Below, piece by piece: positions 35,249 to 43,708 of a stretch of DNA of 64,000 nucleotides. Where the stretch lies: NCBI GenBank assembly GCA_027924585.1, contig BSBM01000059.1, positions 3,534,001-3,598,000 on the forward strand, read 5' to 3'. The position numbers and the translations under genes are program-made. How positions within the stretch are numbered: the first letter of the stretch is position 1; every line of letters starts with the position of its first letter. The DNA comes from Larix kaempferi. Lineage: Eukaryota > Streptophyta > Pinopsida > Pinales > Pinaceae. Below the pieces are notes generated by a model that saw only the letters and a program-made list of their open reading frames with translations, did no database searches and was not told the DNA's origin.

Positions 35249-36345
35249 CTTCATAATGGTTTTGAATGACAAAGTTAACATGGCCATAATGATTAGAAAC
35301 AGTATCTTTAATCTGGTTGCCATCAATTTGAGTATCAAAACAATTATGAAGTTTCTCATTTTCAATAAAAGGATTAGAATATAATTTACATACAATCAGT
35401 TGTTGTTGATCATGGAATTCACGACAAGGCTACGGGGAATCACTCTAGCCCCCTCCGCTTCGCTCCCAATTCACGATCCCGAAGGAAGAGGTGAGGAATC
35501 GATCTCGGGATTGCGATTCCTCTTCGCTTCCTCTTGGGATCAATTTTGTAATTCGTAAATCCGGGGCAAAAAAAACGATCCCTGGTTTTTGAGGAATCGC
35601 TGAGGGAGCAATGAGGGATCGATGCTCCTAGAGTGATCCCTCATCGCTCCCTCAACGATCCTGAACCAAAAAAATCGCTCCTGAAAAAGCTCCCTGAGCG
35701 ATTCTGCGGGCTAAGCGGACTTGAGTCCGATTTTTCTCAAATTTGCAAAAACAAATTGTTTTTTAGTGATTGGCTAGGGTTCATTTAGGCAAATAAACAC
35801 TATTAAACTCCATTTGGACTCATTCTATTCCTCATTTCATTGATTTCACTTCCCTTGCTAGGGCTTTGAGTGGGTTTACTAGTTGTTTGAGAGCAAATTT
35901 GTAGGAGCTTGGAGGGGAGATTGAAGGGGAGATTGAAAGCTTCTATTTGTGAGAGCTTGGAAGGGAGATTGAAGGCTCCCATAGAGACATTCAACCACCA
36001 TTGAAGAGCTAAAGAGGTAGGCTCTAAAAACCCAATATTTGTTTGCTTTTGAAAAAATATTTCACTATGTTAAATTTAAACCTTGCAATGTTCTCTTCTC
36101 CTACTCTTTCCAATTTCTTATTCTTCATCATTCTATTGCAGGCAACAAGTGACTCTCATCTTGAATTAAGAAACATGATGGGTATGTGGTTTTGGATTGT
36201 GTTTCCGCTTCTTCTCATTATGATGGTGTTGGGAAGCAAATATGGTGGTGGTAGTGATGAGGGGGAAGAGGTAGAGAGTGACACATACTGTGGAGAAGAG
36301 GAGGAAGGGGAAGAGGGTGATGATGATGAGATTGAGAGTGATTAG
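35249..36345 (+). other. Probable 5' region of the hAT element
   Basis: From about 35420 the sequence turns GC-richer and is packed with GATCCC, GGGATC and GAATCG words and a long palindrome (35603-35654), as in the subterminal transposase-binding regions of hAT elements. An open frame at 36043-36345 ends in an acidic run (EEEEGEEGDDDE) and may belong to the transposase N-terminus, though in a different frame from the BED finger. I could not identify the terminal inverted repeat. Confidence 0.4.
35603..35654. repeat. Long palindrome in hAT subterminal region
   Basis: GAGGGAGCAATGAGGGATC (35603-35621) pairs with GATCCCTCATCGCTCCCTC (35636-35654) with one mismatch in 19 and a 14-nt loop. Pairing extends imperfectly outward for about eight more bases (GGAATCGCT against AACGATCC). 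Confidence 0.85.
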
Positions 36346-36649
36346 AGGCAAAAACAAAAAAGACACAACACCTTTGTGGAAGTGTGTGACAAGTATTGGG
36401 GGAGGGAGAGGGGGTGGAACCACAAAGCTTACATGACCCCATTGTAATAAAACTTACACAGGTTCATATACCACAAAGCTTACATGACCCCATTGTAATA
36501 AAACTTACACAGGTTCATATACCCGGGTGAGAAAGCATTTGTGTGGGATTATACCATGCGATGAAGGTAAGTCTACTGGAGACAAAACCTGTGACAAAGT
36601 GTCAGCTAAAGAGAGAAATAAATACAAGATGGAAGAAGAGGCCGCTCAA
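36346..36649 (+). pseudogene. hAT transposase, N-terminal BED zinc finger part
   Basis: The plus frame reads CDKYWGRE, then after a small frameshift TTKLT-stop-PHCNKTYTGSYT and RVRKHLCGI, followed by a basic tail KERNKYKMEEEAAQ. The C-x2-C, TGSY and RVRKHL pieces are the plant hAT BED-finger pattern that binds transposon ends. The first Cys codon is replaced by TGA (36434-36436, and again in the duplicated unit). The frame is cut at 36649 by the Copia-2 LTR. The rest of the transposase resumes at 50416. Recognition rests on the motif order and on finding DUF659 and dimerisation domains beyond the insertion. Confidence 0.72.
36420..36521 (+). repeat. Perfect 51-bp tandem duplication inside the BED finger
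   Basis: 36420-36470 and 36471-36521 are identical (each starts CCACAAAGCTTACATGACCC). 51 bp is 17 codons, so the frame is kept and the C-P-H-C to GSY part of the zinc finger is present twice. Both copies carry the TGA stop, so the stop predates the duplication. Confidence 0.97.
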
Positions 36650-37240
36650 TGTTAGGATATCTCATCATTTAGTATGTACTTTGCATGCATGCATGCATCT
36701 GCATGCTACCCAGTCACCAGTTTGATGCCTCCGGCACCTAGTCCCTAGTTTGCCAGCACCCGGGAGCTTCTTTCCACTCAGTCTTAGCCCTCCTACTGCT
36801 TAGTGCACCCAGCATGCACCTACCACCTGAGAGGGGTGCCTTTTCTCACCTACCAGTCCAGTTCACTTTAGTTAGCTAGTTGTCTTTCCTTGATTTAAGG
36901 CTAGACTGACTCCTAACTGCTGTCATCACTCCGATGGACCTCCGATGAGACTTGACTACCTATTCTAAGTCCATTTAACTCCTCATGCGCCCTCCACTGA
37001 GCCTCCTTCCCTACATTAGTGCCATTACCATCAGTTGCACTTATTACACTTAGTTAGACTCAGTTTGACACCTGGTTGATAGTGACTTGTGCATTGATGA
37101 CCACCACTGATTGATGATGAGGACTCCTAGTTGGAGCCAAGCTATGCCATGCAGTATATTCGAATGACCTCCTTGACTAATTTGAATTGCTCATTCATTG
37201 TGACAGTATTGTATTGTAATTCTACTATTCTGGATTATCA
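36650..37240 (+). repeat. Copia-2 5' LTR
   Basis: Starts TGTTAGGATATC and ends GGATTATCA. It is directly abutted by the foldback element at 37239. It carries a (GCAT)n-like block, GCATGCATGCATGCATCTGC, near the start. Confidence 0.88.
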
Positions 37241-37613
37241 CTAGTATGAAATGAGAGATAAGTGACAAAAAAAGACCAAAATCCGCATATAAATGACCAC
37301 TTTTGAGTTGGTGACCACTGGTAGCAAATTAGTGGCCATGTATCACGCGACCAAAAATGTGGTCATATTTAGCTTGGTCATTTATAGCTTATCTTGTGGT
37401 CATATATTTGGTCATTAATTGTCACAATCAATGACCAAATTTATGACCACATTTTTTGTCACATGATAAATGACCGCTAATTTGCTACTAGCGATTGCCA
37501 ACTCAAAAGTGGTAATTTATATGCATATTTTGGTCACTTATCTCTCATGTTGTACTGGTGGTCATTTATATTCAAATTTTGGTCATTTTTTTAGTCATTT
37601 ACCTCTTTTAAGT
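37239..37613. mobile_element. Foldback MITE with duplicated right arm
   Basis: The left end CACTAGTATGAAATGAGAG is inverted at 37552-37560 and inward (CTCTCATGTTGTACTGGTG). The two arms pair over most of their length (for example TTTTGAGTTGG against CCAACTCAAAA, and GCAAATTAG against CTAATTTGC). Inside are many GGTCATTTAT and ATAAATGACC words. After the right end, 37558-37613 repeats the terminal arm once more (GTGGTCATTTATATTC). CACTA-like ends suggest an En/Spm-type or unclassified MITE. No coding frame is present, and no target duplication could be fixed. Confidence 0.65.
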
Positions 37614-37629
37614 GGTTTCAGAATATAAA

Positions 37630-37701
37630 TAGGGCACGGTGGAATCGAACCACCAACCTCCTGCCTATAAGGCAGGTGCTCTACCATTGAGCTAGCACCC
37701 T
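37630..37701 (-). tRNA. tRNA-Ile(UAU)-like gene, intronless
   Basis: On the minus strand, 72 nt fold into a full cloverleaf. The acceptor is AGGGTGC with GTGCCCT (two G-U pairs) and discriminator A. The D arm is GCTC/GAGC with loop AATGGTA, the anticodon arm CCTGC/GCAGG with loop CTTATAG (anticodon UAU), the variable loop 5 nt, and the T arm GGTGG/CCACC with loop TTCGATT. Box A (TAGCTCAATGG) and box B (GGTTCGATTCC) fit the RNA polymerase III consensus. CCA is not encoded. No run of four T follows closely. Nuclear tRNA-Ile(UAU) genes usually have an intron; this one does not, and its short D loop looks more bacterial or organellar. C32-G38 and U33-A37 could pair and close the anticodon loop to three bases, which is unusual for a working tRNA. 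Decoding ability is therefore uncertain. Confidence 0.8.
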
Positions 37702-38049
37702 TAAATAGAATTCCTTATGGATTGATGGAATGTCCTATGCTGCTCTATTCGTTCCATGATGTCCCAGTATCATATTACAGCTCCAACATACTCTTCTAAA
37801 CTGTTAAATATATATCATCTGAAACATTTATTTATAAACTGTTTCATTCTATGTTTTTCCATTTTTTCTTTTCTTTTTTTCCAATATATTTTCCTTGTTT
37901 TGCTTTTTGTCATTTGAATGTTTTGATCATCTTTCTTGTGCTATTTTATCCACGGAATGCATGCAATACATGCTAGTCTAGTTTAAATTGGTTGCATAAT
38001 GCACAAAGAGGGAAAGAAAGTTAGAAAAAGATATAGTCACAGAGAAAGA
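37702..38049. other. Short AT-rich spacer
   Basis: A run of T-rich sequence with no open frame or repeat that I recognise, between the tRNA-like gene and the receptor-kinase scrap. Confidence 0.5.
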
Positions 38050-38162
38050 AAGAGACCAAAAACATCTCGCCCATAATGCCACCACTGGCCCTTCCATAGA
38101 AGGAAGAGAAAGAATGTCAAGATGAACACAACTGCTCCAAGGCCACCAATCAGAACTCCAAT
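38050..38162 (-). pseudogene. Receptor-kinase transmembrane segment fragment
   Basis: On the minus strand the frame from 38162 gives IGVLIGGLGAVVFILTFFLF followed by LLWKGQWWHYGRDVFGL, then a stop. About 23 hydrophobic residues followed by W-K and basic residues form the membrane exit of a plant receptor-like kinase. An in-frame TAA lies two codons upstream, and no kinase domain follows. Order and strand agree with the LRR scrap at 39851-39961, about 1.7 kb upstream on the same strand, so both probably come from one LRR receptor-kinase gene. Confidence 0.5.
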
Positions 38163-38371
38163 TTTTTAATTGGAGTAACCTAGAAATTCAAAAAGGTTAT
38201 ATTATGGGGCCAGGCCAAAAAAGTAGGTTTCTAAATAGAATAAAAAACCACAAGCGTGACATTGCATAGTGAAGAAAAGTACAAACCTGATTTTGAAGAT
38301 AGAGTAGAGGCACATGGGTGTTGTAAACTTGAACCACAATTAAGATTATTACCAGTGAAATTGCAGACATG

Positions 38372-38575
38372 ACACTACAATCATGTTAACTGCTACAAGA
38401 GCAATGTGAAATGAAAATGTAAGATACTATTTTAGCATTAGTCCAATTCAAAGTGAATTTCACTGCAAGCATAACACTACAATCATGTTAACTTCTAAAA
38501 TATCAATGTGAAATGAAAATATAAGTTACTATTTTAGTTCTAGCTCAATTCAAAGTGAATTTCCTTTTAATGCAT
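38372..38575. repeat. Two-copy tandem repeat, about 102-bp unit
   Basis: ACACTACAATCATGTTAACT at 38372 recurs at 38474. Both copies continue through ATGTGAAATGAAAAT to CAATTCAAAGTGAATTTC. Confidence 0.85.
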
Positions 38576-38652
38576 TCTAACCAAGATATTTGTTGTTCAT
38601 ACAACTACATCTAGCCACCCTTTACACCAGGAAATTTGTAGATTTTACCATC

Positions 38653-38748
38653 AATATCTCAACAACACTATACTCATTAAATTTTATATTGGAGCATGCC
38701 AATATCTCAACAACACTATACGCATTAAATTTTATATTGTAGCATGCG
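38653..38748. repeat. Two-copy tandem repeat, 48-bp unit
   Basis: AATATCTCAACAACACTATA at 38653 and 38701; the copies differ at very few positions and both end GAGCATGC or TAGCATGC. Confidence 0.9.
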
Positions 38749-39194
38749 TAAGACAGTGATCAATCACCTAAATTGTACCTTTATGCAAGGTTGACCTTAT
38801 CAAAATCATGATGGTTTCTTAATATAAAATTGATGACACATTAAAGCATGCTATTAGCCAAGTTTTCATGACACAGTAAGGAATCTGATCAGATGAAAAT
38901 TAACTACACTTATCTAACCTGCTAAAAAAAAGATGCCTTCTTACTTGTATTTAGCTACTTTAAATATAGCTTCCAAAATCTTTCCAGTGAGATCATTTGA
39001 GGATATATCCCTAAACACCAAGCAGGTTCCAATGTCAACAAAGCCAAACAACATTTGTATAGCTCAAAATCCAAGATATTACTAAAGAGAACATAGTTAT
39101 ACAACTAACCTTCCAAAAATGAAATAAACCCCTGTTAAAATGTAGTAACCAACTCTTACAGTTCTATCAAATTTGGAATCGCTGCTAATGAAGA

Positions 39195-39234
39195 AGGATC
39201 TCTCCACCAAGTTTAGGATCTCTCCACCAAGTTT
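39195..39234. repeat. Two-copy tandem repeat, 20-bp unit
   Basis: AGGATCTCTCCACCAAGTTT occurs twice head to tail with no mismatch. Confidence 0.95.
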
Positions 39235-39850
39235 ATTGTTTCTTATCACCTTGTTTATTAGTCAAAGGGGAGAAGTATGAGAAGAAAAATAAGGTATAGA
39301 TGCTTACATTAAGTGCAAAACAAATCGAACAAATATAGATGGCAAGAAACATTCAACTCAATATTACAGTTCACATTTTCCTTAATATTCCCAAAGTTAT
39401 CCCTAAGTTTCCCGCTTGGAAAGGAAGAAAGGTATCACCTTGAATCGAGAGGTGTCAGATGAGGTCCTTGATTTAGGTAAAGGCCCGGCCCTGGTTGACC
39501 CTTCCCAACTGAATGAGATGAGGTATCACCAGACATATCTCCTTGCTACTTCAACCTTATAAAAAGGGGGGGTGGACAAGGCTTTAGGAATAATAAGAAT
39601 AAGTCTGTATGGAGAAAGAAGCTATCTATATTCGCTATTACCAGACCTCGACTGATTGCGGTAAATCAATAATAAATTGGGTTATATACTTATTTTTCAT
39701 TAGGAACAATAATAGAATTATTAAATAACTCTTGCAATTAATTAATAATTTTTAATAGAGTCATTTAAATAGGTACGGTTAAATTTTGTGATTGCCTTTG
39801 TAAAAAATCCATATATCATTCCCCTTACAGATATTGAAGATTACGAATTT

Positions 39851-39961
39851 GGCCCAAAAACTGGGAATATCCCCAGTGAGACTGTTGTTTACCAGATTCA
39901 AGTTCCATAGACTTGTCATGTTACCCAATTCACTTGGTAGCATTCCAGAGATAGACTTCAA
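39851..39961 (-). pseudogene. Leucine-rich repeat fragment of a receptor kinase
   Basis: The minus frame carries SGMLPSELGNMTSLWNLNLV followed by NNSLTGDIP, which is one and a half plant-type LRR units of 24 residues (L-x-x-L-x-L-x-x-N-x-L-x-G-x-I-P). The frame leaves the LRR pattern after WAKF and stops at 39779. Only one short exon-sized piece survives, so it cannot be functional. It lies 5' of the transmembrane scrap on the same strand. Confidence 0.7.
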
Positions 39962-40288
39962 TCATGTTATTCATGAGTAGTGTTTATTTTCTAACTTTTC
40001 ACATCAATTTGCATGCCCAACAGAGCATAAAAAGTCAGACCACAGAAAGAGCAGAAAAGCTGTCAATGGTGCTTACTCTAGGATTAAAATGATTATGGGT
40101 GACATTTTTTCTGATAGTAAGTTTGTTTTCAATTTGCTAATCTCTTGCAGAGCCATTTCATTTATATTCTCAAAATACGGTTTAGTTTCTTATGGTCACA
40201 GTATTAATTTATTAAATATATTTCAGGAAATCAGAGGCAGACTCATCACTCTCTTCAAGTTTACTGATTTGGCATTTGTCTGGTACCT

Positions 40289-40406
40289 GGTTGCCAAAGG
40301 CATTAACAGATTTTTACAAAATTGTTGTTGAATCCATAGATAGATAGGGTTGCCAAAGGCATTAAGAGATTTTAACAAAATTGTTGCTGAATCCATAGAT
40401 AGATAG
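40289..40406. repeat. Two-copy tandem repeat, 59-bp unit
   Basis: GGTTGCCAAAGGCATTAA at 40289 and 40348; both copies end GAATCCATAGATAGATAG. Confidence 0.92.
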
Positions 40407-40631
40407 AAGCAATTGTTGAGTATTGAAACTGATCATGCATGAAATATATCCCTGGATATTTGTGTTAAGTTTTCATCACATACCTTTTCATATTGTCTTT
40501 CTATTCATTAATGATTCAATGCTTACATTTTGTGCTTCCTCTAATGAATTTTGTGTACTTCAACCCAACAGGTGCATTGACTTTGGTTCCAACATCACAT
40601 CAAGGCCTGCTAAGCAGGAGGCCTGCATTAG

Positions 40632-41030
40632 ATGTATTATAAAAACCATAAATATGAATATCCTAAGAAAAGTAAAAAAAGGCATGGTCTCAGAAAGCAA
40701 GAAAGTAATTCTTCTACAAGACCTTATCTCTCAACCTTAGGGAACAGGAGGTCCTATATCTCATGTGCAACTTCTTTAGATGTATTGGGGGATGTTGTAG
40801 CTCTATCAATGGATGATACGAATCGAGAAAATATAATTCAAGGTGCTTTGCAAATGTTTAATGGAACACAAAGGCCTTTTGTTTCCAAAAAAATCAGAAG
40901 TGAAGTGTGTGGGAAACATGAAAATGATAGAACCACACATACATATTTTCTGGGTTCTGAAATAGAATTCACTACTACAGTTGATGTATTAGCAGGGCTT
41001 GTTCTGGGCAATAGGTTCTTGCATTTGTAG
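40632..41030 (+). other. Unrecognised 132-residue open frame
   Basis: A frame of 132 codons with ordinary amino-acid composition (for example SLDVLGDVVALSMDDTNREN and QMFNGTQRPFVSKK) lies between receptor-kinase scraps and the stray copia primer site. I recognise no family. It could be part of a captured or decayed host gene. The frame opens after a stretch of Lys-rich codons, and I cannot place a true start. Confidence 0.25.
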
Positions 41031-42135
41031 TGTTGCAGATATTCCTGAAACTTTTTATATGAAACCACACTATAGAAGATTCATGAAAAAACTAATGGAA
41101 TGGACCCACCATAGACATGTTCTATTTTGATTTTGAATTAGTCATGATCGGGGCCCAAACCAACTCACACCCCACATTTTCACTAGGGTTTGGAAGGTTT
41201 GAACTAGCAGCTATTGATTCTGCTCATAGCATTCTAATGGTGATGTTGAACACACTCTAAACTAATGTCCCCAATGACATTAAACAGTATAAACCCAGTA
41301 GTATATCTCTACATGCCTTTAAAAAAAGACATACCTTACCCAATGTGTAGTTGACATATTTGAGCGAATCCCAATAGTGACCCACTAATCATAACCTGTT
41401 TTTATGGCTTGGTGATTAATATAATTAGTAATATGAATTCAGTGAAGATCAGATCAGTTTGAATTTAGAGTTACTATGAAATCAGTTTAATTTGGTGAAT
41501 TGTGTTCTGTTGTAGCGACCTGGAATGTGATCTGTACATATTCACATTTTCTATCTTAGAGGGATCCAAGTTGTTGTGTATCCTTCTCATCCTTCTATAG
41601 CAACACGATTGTCTCTTTCCCTACATGTTCTTGTGGCTTCCCTAGCGATCTCTCTCCTTCCAACTCTTGTATTAAGTATGCTGACCTTATCAAACTTACT
41701 TTGGCAGAGTGTTCTTAATTTTATTTGCTTGAATTGAATTGATTAACATGATACAAAGAGCTCATGCATTTTAAATTAATTGTAGGAGAGATTCCCCACA
41801 TCTGAAGGGTCTGGGTGCACAAACACCCACTAATAACGATGCATATCCTCTCATACAGTGCACATCTCACATGTGCCCAATTATAATACATTGGCATGTT
41901 AAGCTCAACTACAAATAGTATTGGAGAGTGAAAATCACTATCACAAACTTTAATTACAGAATGAATTACAGTGATAAATATGAGAGCATGTAATAGTCAA
42001 ATATTAACATGATACATGATCTCATGAATATGTAGACTTTCTTATTATAAGCTTCTTTGGATTTAGTGAATCAATAAACATGATTAGCGATTATCACCCA
42101 ATCAAGGTGTAATGAACCTTGATGGGTGCTACACA
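41031..42135 (+). other. Possible copia LTR ending at a stray primer site
   Basis: No domain or repeat partner is visible, but a copia-type primer-binding site begins at 42136 right after GGGTGCTACACA. The stretch before it is therefore probably the 3' part of an LTR. Its left end cannot be placed because no second copy is in the window. Confidence 0.4.
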
Positions 42136-42147
42136 TGGTATTAGAGC
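42136..42147 (+). other. Stray copia primer-binding site
   Basis: TGGTATTAGAGC differs by one C-to-T from the TGGTATCAGAGC initiator tRNA-Met site. It follows ACACA, as LTR ends do. No gag frame follows, so only the 5' end of this copia copy remains. Confidence 0.65.
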
Positions 42148-43708
42148 GCTAGTTCTAAATATGGATCCATAGAGCCCACTTCAAACCTAAAACTATGAAG
42201 TAAAAAAAACAAAAAAACTTATGTGAAAACAAATTAGCTTGAACTGCAACCTTACTAAATGAAAAAACAAATTGCAAAATTTTAGAGTGCAACTAGACAT
42301 TTTTAACAGACAAGATATGAAAGACATATATTTCTCAAAATAGCTTTATATATTACAATGGAAAATAACAGGGATTCCTGTGATTAATATTGAATATTAC
42401 AATAAAATATGGGACTCAAATTCTATTCCCTTCCTTAAAACAAAAGTAATAACCATAATGATAACTACATAATTCTATGCAGTGAAGCTTCATCTTCTAG
42501 TTGTAAAAGAAAGTGTGCTATCTGTAAAAGAGTTTTCCTACACTTAAAAGATGCCAAAATGTAACAAACATAAATTTGAGATCTTGTATAGGGTAGAATA
42601 GTTGTGGAAAGCTTCCACTAGTGTGTGGAAGAAGGGCCGTTAATCCTATTGTAAACATATGCAAACAAAGGTAGGTGGGGACCTACAATAGAATTCTTGA
42701 AACAAAATATAATGAAAAGTAGAGAGCCAGTATTTTTTTTAATATGCATAAAAAAATGGAATTTGGTTATTTAAAATGGAACCATTGAGTGTGCACAATA
42801 TGATTGCATTATGGATTTTGGAAACTACTAAAGTCACCTTGTCGTCCAATTCACCAAAAATGCCCGGCGGTCTCTCAATCTCTACGATGAAACCATAACT
42901 TTAGAATCTAGTGGAGTGGATGCTATCCATCCACAAGACTAGCAAGTCACGGTGGTGGAATTTTTACTAATTTAGAATCACATCAACCTCCTTTCCTTGT
43001 AATCATTCCTTCTCTTTACATTTTAGGGCCAACAACTAGTACAGACCTACATATTTCTACACCCTGACTAGAATCTATGCAAATGATTCTTGCTTTTCTC
43101 TCACACGAACTAAAAAAAAATAGTTTGCATTCATATATACATGCACCTCTATAAATTTAGACGAGATTAGCATGAATTCTCCATCCACCTTGAACCACCA
43201 GGGATTAAGCCATTGTCATCATCTTGTATTAAGCCTTTTCCAGGTTGTTATCAATTCATGTCTAATATGGAGAATGCCAAGGCTTCTTATGCACTAGATT
43301 TAGTAATCATTACAGTAGAGGACACCTCATTAACACACCCAACATGTTAATATTGGAAATCAGTTGGAACTACTACCCTTGAATTGGTCCAATGGGCATC
43401 TACTTTCTTGAAGTCATTCCATTGTTACAAGAATAAAGGGAGGATTTGAGGAGATTTGACAGGGAAAAGTGGACAAGATTATTGGTTGGGATAAAGCAAG
43501 GAAAAACCTCATAGCATCGACTGGTCATGTAGATTGCAAGACTAGCACTACTCCAAGATTATTCAATGACAATGAAAAAAACTATATAGAGTCAAACCAA
43601 ACGAGTCATTATAAATATCCATTTCCCCAATCTACCTATAAATTTGAAACTCACCATGATGAGCATGTGAGAAACTAATGAACATGAACAACTCAAATTC
43701 ATCTCATG
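42148..43708. other. Degenerate region, no recognisable gene
   Basis: Possibly the decayed leader of the copia copy whose primer site is at 42136. A 69-residue frame (43469-43678) has no known domain. Confidence 0.45.

Larger units (their letters stand above)
38163..39850. other. Non-coding stretch between receptor-kinase scraps
   Basis: Possibly intron of the decayed kinase gene. It contains three two-copy tandem duplications (102-bp unit at 38372, 48-bp unit at 38653, 20-bp unit at 39195) and no recognisable domain. Confidence 0.45.
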
